A stretch of 42,759 nt of DNA from Prochlorococcus sp. AG-436-C13 (GTDB lineage: Bacteria; Cyanobacteriota; Cyanobacteriia; PCC-6307; Cyanobiaceae). Where the stretch lies: assembly GCA_003212695.1 (NCBI GenBank), contig QCPC01000014.1, positions 1 through 42,759 on the forward strand. Direction: 5' to 3'. Below the pieces are notes generated by a model, which was not told the DNA's origin, made no database searches, and saw nothing but the letters and a program-made list of their open reading frames with translations. A program made the position numbers and the translations under genes. This document shows, one piece after another, positions 36,167 through 42,759 of the stretch (position 1 is the stretch's first letter; each line of letters starts with the position of its first letter).

Positions 36167-38920
36167 ATGAACAATCAAGTAATTCAATCATCAGCTCCAA
36201 GAAGTCTTACCGCATCTCCTGATAGTTTTAGTGATGATGCATGGAATCTTTTACTAAATAGTGAAGAAGAAGCACGTAAATGGCGTCATGAATATTTAGA
36301 TGTAGAACACATTCTTCAAGTTATTTTTACTTATGAAATTTATAGAAATATTATCAATGCATTACCAATAAATAGTTCTGATCTTTTAGATACATTAGAA
36401 GATTTTCTCGCAGATATAGACATATCAAATGCAGGAGAAATATTTATTGGTGAAGATCTTGAGATACTGCTAGATACAGCCAATTCTTCTAGGAGTCGCT
36501 GGGGTTCAAAGTGTATAGAAATATCACATTTACTGCTTGCTATAGCAAAAGACAAAAGAATTGGCGAGCAAATATTCCAACAGTTTGGTTTAACAAGTGA
36601 AATTTTAGAGGGAGAGTTAAAACGATTACCTAAAATAAAAAAGAGCAAGGAAAAAACAAAAAAATCAAACCCTAAAACATTTAACTACAAAAATATAGAC
36701 GCGCCCTTAGAGAAAGTTATACAAGAGACCAAAAAAGGTGAAATAAATAGTAATGAAAAACTTATCATTAAAGAAGAAATCAGTTCACTAGAGATATATG
36801 GTAAAGATCTTACAGTTAAAGCAGAGAAAGGAGAATTAGATCCAGTAATTGGAAGAGATGAAGAAATTCAACTAACAATAAAAGTTTTATCTAGAAGAGG
36901 TAAAAATAACCCGGTATTAATTGGTTCGCCTGGAGTTGGTAAAACTGCTATAGCTGAATTATTAGCACAAAGAATCATAAATGATGATGTTCCAGATTCT
37001 ATAAAGGGTCTAAAACTTATTTCCTTAGATATAGGAGCATTAATTGCAGGGTCTAAACTAAGAGGACAATTTGAGGAAAGGCTTAGATCTGTTTTTAAAG
37101 AAGCTAGTGATCCTAATTCAGGAGTAGTTTTATTTATTGATGAATTACATACTATTTTAGGAACGGAAAGATCAAGTAGTAATGTTGCAAATTTATTAAA
37201 ACCAGCTCTAGCAAGCGGTGAAATCAGATGTATTGGGGCTACTACTCCAGAAAACTATAGGAACACAATTGAAAAAGATCAAGCATTAAATAGAAGATTC
37301 CAAAAAGTACAAATTAAAGAACCCTCTATAGAATTAAGCATAGAAATTTTAAGAGGAATTAAAGAACGATATGAAGATCATCATAACGTAAAAATTACAG
37401 ACGAAGCATTAATAACTGCTATTCGTTTAGCTGATAGATATATAAGTGACAGATGTCTTCCTGATAAAGCAATAGATTTAATAGATGAAGCAGCAGCTCA
37501 AATAAGAATAGAGTCTACTAGCACACCAAAATCAATTAGAGGAGCAGAAAATAAGATAAAAGAAATAGAAAATATATTACTAAGTAAAACACAATATGAA
37601 TCATCAGATGAGTCAATTCAATTACAAGACGAAAGAAGCAAGATCGAAGGAGAGCTTAAAGATTTAATGGAGAGTTGGAATAAAGAGAAATCAATGATTA
37701 GTGAGTTAAAAGAAGCTTCAAATGAGGCAGAATATATTAAAGAAACTATTAATCAAGCAGAACAAGAAGGCGAACTAGAAGAAGCAGCAAGACTTCAATA
37801 TGATGAATTGCCTCACATAAAAATCCAGATAGAAGAAATATCTAATAATTTATACGAGTTTAGAAGTAAAGGGAAATCGCTAATAAAAAGCATAGTTGAA
37901 GAAGAGGATATAGCAGATGTAGTAGCCAAATGGACAGGTATACCCGTTAACAAAGTTTTAGCTGGTGAAAAACAAAAACTATTAGGCTTGGAAAACGAAT
38001 TATCCAAAAAAATTATTGGTCAATTTGAGGCAGTTAAAGCAGTATCTGCAGCCATTAAAAGAGCACGTGCTGGGATGAAAGATGTAAGAAGACCAATCGG
38101 ATCTTTCCTGTTTTTAGGGCCTACAGGAGTAGGGAAAACAGAACTAGCAAAGACCCTTGCGGCTTCGCTTTTTGATCAATCAGAAGCCTTAGTAAGGCTA
38201 GACATGAGTGAATTTATGGAACGTAATGCAGTGGCCAGATTAATTGGTGCACCACCTGGATATGTCGGATATGAACAAGGTGGGCAACTTACTGAGGCAA
38301 TAAGGAGAAATCCATATTCAGTTCTTTTATTAGATGAAGTAGAGAAAGCTCATCCAGATGTTTTCAACATTCTCTTACAAGTACTTGATGATGGAAGACT
38401 TACTGATTCCCAAGGTCGCACAATTGACTTTCGCCACACAGTTGTAATCATGACTAGCAATCTTGCTAGTAGAAAAATTTTAGAAAATGCGAAGTTATCT
38501 CATGAAGAAAAAGAAATAAGCAATAAATTACAAGAAAATCTCACTCAAAGTATTGACCAATCATTGGCTAAACATTTTAGACCTGAGTTTTTAAACCGTA
38601 TTGATGAAGTAATAAGATTTCTACCTCTTACGCAAAAAGGGCTTAAAAAAATAATCAAACTTCAACTATCTGAATTAACACAATTAATATCTGAGCAGGA
38701 TTTAGAGTTACGTATAGACGAAAACACTATTGAAAATCTTGCACTAGAAGCCTATGAGCCAGAATACGGGGCAAGACCACTAAGGAGGATCTTAAGACGG
38801 AGAATAGAAAATCCACTTGCAACCAAACTATTAGAAGATCAATTTATTGGAGCAAAAACAATCAGAGTACAAACTTCTTCTGAGAATTCAAAAATACTAG
38901 AATTCACTGCAGAAAACTAA
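36167..38920 (+). CDS. clpB: ClpB-type disaggregase (AAA+), divergent
   Basis: This 917-residue Hsp100 protein has two AAA+ modules: Walker A GSPGVGKT (253-260) with Walker B VVLFIDELH, and GPTGVGKT (about 651-658) with VLLLDEVEKAHP. Between them is a long charged coiled-coil (about 485-590), which is the ClpB-type middle domain rather than ClpC's short one, and I see no ClpP-binding LGF loop. The N-domain (about 15-150) is poorly conserved and is joined to NBD1 by a 60-residue Lys-rich linker (about 155-215). Cyanobacteria often have two ClpB proteins; this one looks like the divergent second kind. It is five bases after gloA. Confidence 0.88.
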   Translation: MNNQVIQSSAPRSLTASPDSFSDDAWNLLLNSEEEARKWRHEYLDVEHILQVIFTYEIYRNIINALPINSSDLLDTLEDFLADIDISNAGEIFIGEDLEILLDTANSSRSRWGSKCIEISHLLLAIAKDKRIGEQIFQQFGLTSEILEGELKRLPKIKKSKEKTKKSNPKTFNYKNIDAPLEKVIQETKKGEINSNEKLIIKEEISSLEIYGKDLTVKAEKGELDPVIGRDEEIQLTIKVLSRRGKNNPVLIGSPGVGKTAIAELLAQRIINDDVPDSIKGLKLISLDIGALIAGSKLRGQFEERLRSVFKEASDPNSGVVLFIDELHTILGTERSSSNVANLLKPALASGEIRCIGATTPENYRNTIEKDQALNRRFQKVQIKEPSIELSIEILRGIKERYEDHHNVKITDEALITAIRLADRYISDRCLPDKAIDLIDEAAAQIRIESTSTPKSIRGAENKIKEIENILLSKTQYESSDESIQLQDERSKIEGELKDLMESWNKEKSMISELKEASNEAEYIKETINQAEQEGELEEAARLQYDELPHIKIQIEEISNNLYEFRSKGKSLIKSIVEEEDIADVVAKWTGIPVNKVLAGEKQKLLGLENELSKKIIGQFEAVKAVSAAIKRARAGMKDVRRPIGSFLFLGPTGVGKTELAKTLAASLFDQSEALVRLDMSEFMERNAVARLIGAPPGYVGYEQGGQLTEAIRRNPYSVLLLDEVEKAHPDVFNILLQVLDDGRLTDSQGRTIDFRHTVVIMTSNLASRKILENAKLSHEEKEISNKLQENLTQSIDQSLAKHFRPEFLNRIDEVIRFLPLTQKGLKKIIKLQLSELTQLISEQDLELRIDENTIENLALEAYEPEYGARPLRRILRRRIENPLATKLLEDQFIGAKTIRVQTSSENSKILEFTAEN

Positions 38921-38997
38921 AAGTTATCTTATCCATTATTCTGTTACCAAAAGCCGTTGCATTCGCATAGGCTTATTTGTCTCAGATTTATTATAAA

Positions 38998-39240
38998 GTG
39001 ACAAGTTCAACTCCTCAAGAAACCCCAAAATCACCCTCTCCTCCAGACCAAGAGTTACCTTTGACTAAAAAAGGTTTTCTAGGTTCTACTATAGATGAAT
39101 TAAAATTAGTAGTTTGGCCTAGTCGTCAACAATTATTTAGCGAGTCTATAGCAGTAATTTTAATGGTTACACTATCTGCCGCTTCAATTGCTGCAGTCAG
39201 CCGATTTTATGGCTGGGGGGCTTCACAAATTTTCCGTTGA
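38998..39240 (+). CDS. secE: Preprotein translocase subunit SecE
   Basis: SecE is the single-span subunit that clamps SecY of the translocon. It is 80 residues from the GTG at 38998 (VTSSTPQETPKSPSP). An in-frame TTG at 38977 would add seven residues (SQIYYKV); I prefer GTG because cyanobacterial SecE proteins typically start with a short Ser/Pro-rich tail. The conserved part is FLGSTIDELKLVVWPSRQQLFSESI, with the WP motif, and a single membrane helix (about VILMVTLSAASIAAVSRFYG). It precedes nusG by 53 bases. Confidence 0.93.
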   Translation: MTSSTPQETPKSPSPPDQELPLTKKGFLGSTIDELKLVVWPSRQQLFSESIAVILMVTLSAASIAAVSRFYGWGASQIFR

Positions 39241-39293
39241 ACTAATAAAGTTCAATGTTATTGCCCATTTATTCACTTATCTTCATTTGAAAC

Positions 39294-39953
39294 GTGTCAG
39301 AGATTGATCCCACACCCAAAGAACCTATCCAGGTGATGGATCTGCCTAATTCCTCCACAGGAGAGGAGATCATTTCCACAGCTAAAACAAGTATTGCCAG
39401 ATGGTACGCAATACAAGTTGCCTCTAGTTGCGAAAAAAAAGTAAAAGCAACTCTTGAGCAAAGAGCTGTAACCCTAGGTGTTAGTAACAGAATTTTAGAG
39501 ATTGAAATTCCGCAAACTCCCGCAGTGAAATTAAAAAAAGATGGAAGCAGACAATCTACTGAAGAGAAAGTCTTCCCAGGTTATGTTCTGGTTCGCATGG
39601 TTCTTGATGAAGACACCATGATGGCAGTGAGGAGTACGCCAAACGTAATAAATTTTGTTGGAGCAGAAGATCGCAGAGCAACTGGTAGGGGAAGAGGTCA
39701 TATAAAGCCAAGGCCACTAAGCAGGCAAGAAGTAAATAGGATCTTCAAACGAGCAGCCGAAAAGAAAACAGTAGTAAAGCTTGACTTAGCAGAAGGAGAC
39801 CAAATATTAGTAACTGCAGGTCCTTTTAAAGATTTCCAAGGTGAAGTAATAGAAGTTTCTGGTGAAAGAAACAAACTAAAAGCACTCCTTTCTATATTTG
39901 GTCGAGAAACTCCCGTAGAACTCGAATTCTCTCAAATCAGTAAACAGAACTAA
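39294..39953 (+). CDS. nusG: Transcription antitermination factor NusG
   Basis: NusG binds RNA polymerase and modulates elongation, pausing and transcription-translation coupling. It is 219 residues, starting at GTG 39294. The NGN domain is visible as WYAIQVASSCEKKVKATLEQRA, and VFPGYVLVRMVLDE is followed by the KOW domain EGDQILVTAGPFKDFQGEVIEVSGERNKLKALLSIFGRETPVELEFSQI. The N-terminal 36-residue tail is longer than in Escherichia coli and is acidic and proline-rich. The order secE-nusG-rplK-rplA-rplJ-rplL is the ancestral bacterial one. Confidence 0.97.
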   Translation: MSEIDPTPKEPIQVMDLPNSSTGEEIISTAKTSIARWYAIQVASSCEKKVKATLEQRAVTLGVSNRILEIEIPQTPAVKLKKDGSRQSTEEKVFPGYVLVRMVLDEDTMMAVRSTPNVINFVGAEDRRATGRGRGHIKPRPLSRQEVNRIFKRAAEKKTVVKLDLAEGDQILVTAGPFKDFQGEVIEVSGERNKLKALLSIFGRETPVELEFSQISKQN

Positions 39954-40065
39954 CTGATTCTTTGCTCATTCATCATTGGTGGGCATATAAAGAAATAGGT
40001 TTGTCAAAACCTTTTCCAAACAATCCTTTAACAAGGCACTTCTCAATTCATCCTTTTTTTAGAAG

Positions 40066-40491
40066 ATGGCAAAGAAAATTGTAGCTGTGATCAAACTAGC
40101 CCTACAAGCTGGCAAAGCAAATCCAGCACCTCCAGTTGGTCCTGCATTAGGTCAGCATGGAGTAAATATTATGGCTTTTTGCAAGGAATACAATGCAAAA
40201 ACGCAAGACAAAGCAGGATTAATTATTCCTGTGGAAATCTCGGTTTTTGAAGATAGAAGTTTCACTTTTATAACAAAAACCCCACCAGCTTCTGTCCTAA
40301 TCACTAAAGCGGCAGGAATTACCAAAGGTTCTGGTGAATCAGCTAAAGGTCAGGCAGGTAGTATTAATCGTACTCAGCTTGAGGAAATCGCCAAAACAAA
40401 ATTACCTGATCTCAATTGCAACAATATTGAATCGGCAATGAAGGTTATTGAAGGAACAGCCCGCAATATGGGCGTTGCTATCAGTGATTAA
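40066..40491 (+). CDS. rplK: 50S ribosomal protein L11
   Basis: The 141-residue L11 contacts the GTPase-associated centre of 23S rRNA. It has the standard sequence: [40 protein letters not shown] at the start, the proline-rich N-domain, the segment [13 protein letters not shown], the rRNA-binding C-domain ([18 protein letters not shown]-like) and EGTARNMGV at the end. The intergenic stretch of 112 bases after nusG may hold an additional promoter. rplA follows after a 75-base gap. Confidence 0.98.
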   Translation: MAKKIVAVIKLALQAGKANPAPPVGPALGQHGVNIMAFCKEYNAKTQDKAGLIIPVEISVFEDRSFTFITKTPPASVLITKAAGITKGSGESAKGQAGSINRTQLEEIAKTKLPDLNCNNIESAMKVIEGTARNMGVAISD

Positions 40492-40566
40492 TTTTTTATT
40501 TCTCTTTCCAACAATCCATTAAAACAAAAGGGGGAGACATTAAGTCGAAAGAACCCCAACAAAATT

Positions 40567-41274
40567 ATGACAAAAATCTCTAAAAGAATGGCAAATTTAT
40601 CTTCCAAAGTGGAAGACAAGGCTTATTCACCTTTAGAAGCCATTAAATTAGTCAAAGAAAATGCAAATGCAAAATTTGATGAAACTATTGAAGCTCATGC
40701 TCGATTAGGAATTGACCCAAAATACACTGACCAGCAACTTAGGACTACAGTTGCGCTACCAAAAGGGACAGGTCAAGAGATAAAAATAGCAGTTATCGCT
40801 AAAGGAGAAAAAGTTTCTGAAGCAAATAAAGCTGGGGCAGATTTAGCTGGGGAAGAAGAGCTTATTGAAGCCATTAATAAGGGAGAGATGAACTTTGATC
40901 TACTCATTGCAACTCCTGACATGATGCCTAAAGTGGCGAAATTAGGAAGAGTTCTTGGACCTAGAGGGCTAATGCCAAATCCAAAAGCCGGCACAGTAAC
41001 TACAGACCTTACTGGAGCAATAAAAGAATTTAAAGCAGGAAAACTTGAATTTAGAGCTGATCGTGCCGGAATTGTTCATGTAAGATTTGGCAAAGCCAGT
41101 TTTTCTGCAGAAGATCTTCTAGAGAACTTAAAGGTATTGCATGCCACAATTGACCGTAATAAACCTAGTGGTGCCAAGGGTCGTTACTGGAAAAGTCTAT
41201 ATATAACTTCGACTATGGGACCTTCAGTAGGAATTGATATGGCTGTTTTACAAGATAGCCAAGAAGATGGGTAG
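40567..41274 (+). CDS. rplA: 50S ribosomal protein L1
   Basis: The 235-residue L1 forms the mobile L1 stalk at the E site and in many bacteria represses its own operon. Family features include the opening [43 protein letters not shown], the [31 protein letters not shown] signature and [13 protein letters not shown]. It is in the ribosomal protein run and is followed by a 231-base leader before rplJ. I did not find a convincing L1-binding mimic upstream of rplK by eye. Confidence 0.98.
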   Translation: MTKISKRMANLSSKVEDKAYSPLEAIKLVKENANAKFDETIEAHARLGIDPKYTDQQLRTTVALPKGTGQEIKIAVIAKGEKVSEANKAGADLAGEEELIEAINKGEMNFDLLIATPDMMPKVAKLGRVLGPRGLMPNPKAGTVTTDLTGAIKEFKAGKLEFRADRAGIVHVRFGKASFSAEDLLENLKVLHATIDRNKPSGAKGRYWKSLYITSTMGPSVGIDMAVLQDSQEDG

Positions 41275-41505
41275 CCTTTATGTTGTATCTTTATAAGTAT
41301 TGGTTAGCGCCAAACGGGCATCCGCCCGGCCATAGACAGCAGGTAGTTAATCTAATCAGAAAATTGATGAGATTAAAGTAAGTCCTGCCGAGGTTGACGT
41401 AAAGATTTTCCATAATTGGATTGAATCGACAGCGGCCTCGTCTCTTTCTTAAGAGATAAACTCGGCCGTATGTCCGGCTTCTTCCCCCGATTCGATCCAA
41501 TTACT
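41275..41505 (+). promoter_or_regulatory. Ribosomal protein L10 leader (rplJ-rplL 5' regulatory RNA)
   Basis: These 231 bases contain no gene but strong paired structure. A small hairpin is CGGGC-ATCC-GCCCG (41315-41328). A second arm has GCAGG (41339-41343) with CCTGC (41384-41388), plus an inner stem TTAATCT/AGATTAA (41347-41353 with 41370-41376). A long helix pairs 41414-41428 with 41488-41502 and ends four bases before the rplJ ATG. Inside it, CGGCC pairs with GGCCG, and CTCTT with AAGAG. This is the place and style of the L10-L12 autoregulatory leader. A -10-like TATAAG is at 41292-41297. Pairings are seen; ligand and regulation are inferred. Confidence 0.72.
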
Positions 41506-42033
41506 ATGGGCCGCACGCTGGAGAGCAAAAAACAAATTGTCGAAGAGATTAAAGGCCTCCTCGATAAAGCCGAAATGGCTTTAGTTCTGGATTATCAGGG
41601 CTTATCCATTAAAGAAATGTCAGATTTGCGTGCTCGTCTAGAGCCAAGCAAAGGCATCTGCAAGGTAACTAAAAACACCTTGATGCGTAAAGCAATTAAT
41701 GGAAACAATACCTGGTCAGGCCTTGATTCTTTATTAACAGGCACAAATGCATTCGTACTTGTAAAAGGCGATGTAGGTAGTGCTTTGAAAGCAGTTCAAG
41801 CTTTCCAAAAGGATACAAAAAAATCCGAGACAAAAGGCGGCCTTTTTGAAGGCAAACTTCTTTCTCAGGATGAAATAAAAGCAATTTCGGCTCTACCTTC
41901 TAAGGAAGCACTTATGGGTCAAATAGCTGGTTCATTAAATTCCATAACTACAAAAATTGCAGTTGGTATTAATGAAATTCCTTCTGGTCTAGCTAGATCT
42001 CTAAAAGAACATGCAAATAGCAGTGAAAACTGA
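41506..42033 (+). CDS. rplJ: 50S ribosomal protein L10
   Basis: L10 anchors the L7/L12 dimers on the ribosomal stalk and binds its own leader. From the ATG at 41506 it is 175 residues, beginning [19 protein letters not shown], which is the family start. The frame is also open to an ATG at 41470, giving a 187-residue protein, but those extra 12 codons run through one arm of the leader helix and I reject them. [11 protein letters not shown] and the C-terminal helices for L12 binding ([14 protein letters not shown]) are normal. Confidence 0.96.
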   Translation: MGRTLESKKQIVEEIKGLLDKAEMALVLDYQGLSIKEMSDLRARLEPSKGICKVTKNTLMRKAINGNNTWSGLDSLLTGTNAFVLVKGDVGSALKAVQAFQKDTKKSETKGGLFEGKLLSQDEIKAISALPSKEALMGQIAGSLNSITTKIAVGINEIPSGLARSLKEHANSSEN

Positions 42034-42091
42034 CTAGCTAAATCTTCGACTAAATCTTTTTCTCCCTAAAAATACTTGCTGTATTCAAATC

Positions 42092-42487
42092 ATGTCTTCA
42101 AAAACGGACGAGATTCTCGAGTCACTAAAAAGTCTTTCATTGTTAGAAGCCTCTGAGCTTGTAAAACAAATAGAAGAGACATTCGGTGTTTCTGCTGCTG
42201 CATCTGCCGGAGTAGTAATGGCTGCTGCTCCTGGAGCTGCTGGAGGTGGCGGTGAGGCCGCTGCAGAAGAAAAAACTGAATTTGATGTTGTACTAGAAAG
42301 CTTTGAAGCTTCTGCAAAAATCAAAGTTCTAAAGGAAGTTCGTAACGCAACAGGACTAGGTCTTGGAGATGCCAAAGCAATGGTAGAAGCAGCTCCTAAG
42401 ACAATTAAAGAAGGAGCTTCCAAAGATGAAGCTGAAGCCCTCAAAAAAGCAATAGAGGAAGTTGGAGGCAAAGTAACCCTTAAGTAA
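42092..42487 (+). CDS. rplL: 50S ribosomal protein L7/L12
   Basis: This 131-residue stalk protein has the N-terminal dimerisation domain ([32 protein letters not shown]) and an Ala/Gly-rich hinge (residues about 35-60). The C-terminal factor-binding domain reads [47 protein letters not shown], which matches the family. It follows rplJ after 58 bases and is closed by a strong terminator. The reading frames on the minus strand over it are antisense shadows of its codon bias. Confidence 0.98.
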   Translation: MSSKTDEILESLKSLSLLEASELVKQIEETFGVSAAASAGVVMAAAPGAAGGGGEAAAEEKTEFDVVLESFEASAKIKVLKEVRNATGLGLGDAKAMVEAAPKTIKEGASKDEAEALKKAIEEVGGKVTLK

Positions 42488-42531
42488 ATACCAGCTAATA
42501 TTTACTTATAAGGGTTACGGCCTCTTACAAT

Positions 42532-42559
42532 GCCGGTCTTCGTGACCGGCTATTTTTTT
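42532..42559 (+). terminator. rplL terminator
   Basis: A perfect seven-pair stem, GCCGGTC/GACCGGC (42532-42538 with 42544-42550), closes a TTCGT loop and is followed by TATTTTTTT. It ends the ribosomal protein operon 45 bases after the rplL stop and lies just five bases before the rnhA start codon. rnhA therefore needs another promoter or partial read-through. Confidence 0.94.
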
Positions 42560-42563
42560 AAAA

Positions 42564-42759
42564 ATGACTAAAGAACATGGTCGAGTAATAGCTGCAGCAA
42601 CCGATGGAGCATGTAGCGGTAACCCTGGCCCGGGTGGATGGGGTGCTCTTATAAGATTTGAAGATGGCTCTATAGATGAATTTGGTGGATTCGAAGCTAA
42701 AACGACAAATAACAGAATGGAGCTAAAAGCTGCACTGATTGTGTTAGAAAAACTTAAAC
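42564..42759 (+). CDS. rnhA: Ribonuclease HI, 5' part only (runs off the window)
   Basis: The frame is open from the ATG at 42564 to the window end, for 65 codons. It begins [20 protein letters not shown], with the first catalytic Asp in TDG at residue 14. The signature [18 protein letters not shown] follows, then [14 protein letters not shown] with the catalytic Glu at residue 53. These are RNase HI active-site motifs. The remaining catalytic residues are beyond the window. RNase HI removes RNA from RNA-DNA hybrids. The start lies directly after the rplL terminator, with no visible Shine-Dalgarno. Confidence 0.96.
   Translation, partial: MTKEHGRVIAAATDGACSGNPGPGGWGALIRFEDGSIDEFGGFEAKTTNNRMELKAALIVLEKLK

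Noticed and set aside
41291-41500. Minus-strand 69-codon frame across the rplJ leader
   Set aside because: The peptide is Arg/Gly-rich and comes from the GC-rich stems of the leader RNA. It has no ribosome site and no family resemblance.
42085-42471. Long minus-strand frames over rplL
   Set aside because: They are antisense to a clear L7/L12 gene and encode Ser/Pro/Ala-rich low-complexity peptides, a known shadow of its codon use.

Overview
The window is AT-rich, tightly packed DNA from a marine picocyanobacterium and most closely resembles Prochlorococcus. The evidence is a D1 protein (psbA) with the picocyanobacterial N-terminus and the C-terminal tail ...[15 protein letters not shown], PsbO, CrtR, a Mg-type HemB, a bicA-like/sbtA/sbtB bicarbonate cluster, a CP12 without the N-terminal cysteine pair, many TTG/GTG starts, weak Shine-Dalgarno sites, very short intergenic gaps and several cyanobacteria-only unknown families (DUF3177, DUF2555, DUF2301, Ycf20/DUF565, a Ycf66-like protein). 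I cannot fix the strain. The base composition and D1 sequence fit a low-light-type Prochlorococcus better than a high-GC Synechococcus. I see no insertion sequence, prophage, CRISPR array, restriction or other defence cassette: this is core genome.

Layout. 1-4.6 kb: trmB (5' part only), a DUF3177 membrane protein, ileS and a Ycf66-like membrane protein. 4.6-9.2 kb: tRNA-Leu(UAG), crtR, gatC, a creatininase-family gene, a 3-methyladenine DNA glycosylase, pyrB and a Ycf20-like gene. 9.3-16.1 kb: a small unknown, DUF2555-coaBC, psbO with a structured leader and a strong shared terminator, sat, ftsH and a KDPG-aldolase-like gene. 16.1-21.8 kb: aroC, psbA, an aspartoacylase-like gene, a glutathionyl-hydroquinone-reductase-like GST, a DUF2301 membrane protein and cp12. 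21.8-27.2 kb (minus strand): a small unknown, obgE, mutS2, a VOC protein and hemB. 27.5-30.65 kb: bicA-like, sbtA-like and sbtB-like genes in one run. 30.65-36.2 kb: a thioredoxin-reductase-like flavoprotein, two small unknowns leading into a UbiB/ABC1 kinase, eno and gloA. 36.2-42.76 kb: a divergent ClpB, then secE-nusG-rplK-rplA-[L10 leader]-rplJ-rplL-terminator and the start of rnhA.

How the genes fit together. Photosynthesis and carbon supply dominate: D1 and PsbO (water oxidation), FtsH (D1 repair family), CrtR (zeaxanthin), HemB (tetrapyrroles), BicA/SbtA/SbtB (bicarbonate uptake), CP12 (Calvin-cycle switch) and enolase. The rest is housekeeping: translation (ileS, trmB, gatC, ribosomal proteins, obgE), secretion (secE), transcription (nusG), cofactor, nucleotide and amino-acid synthesis (coaBC, pyrB, aroC, sat) and stress/repair (ClpB, GloA, mutS2, 3-methyladenine glycosylase).

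I did not find an obviously new multi-gene system. The best second-look items are the thioredoxin-reductase-like protein that has lost the NADPH-binding signatures, an SbtB without its C-terminal cysteine loop, the half-CP12, a long-range RNA helix in the rplJ leader, a five-codon ORF overlapping the TTG start of ftsH, and two unknown small genes coupled to a UbiB kinase.
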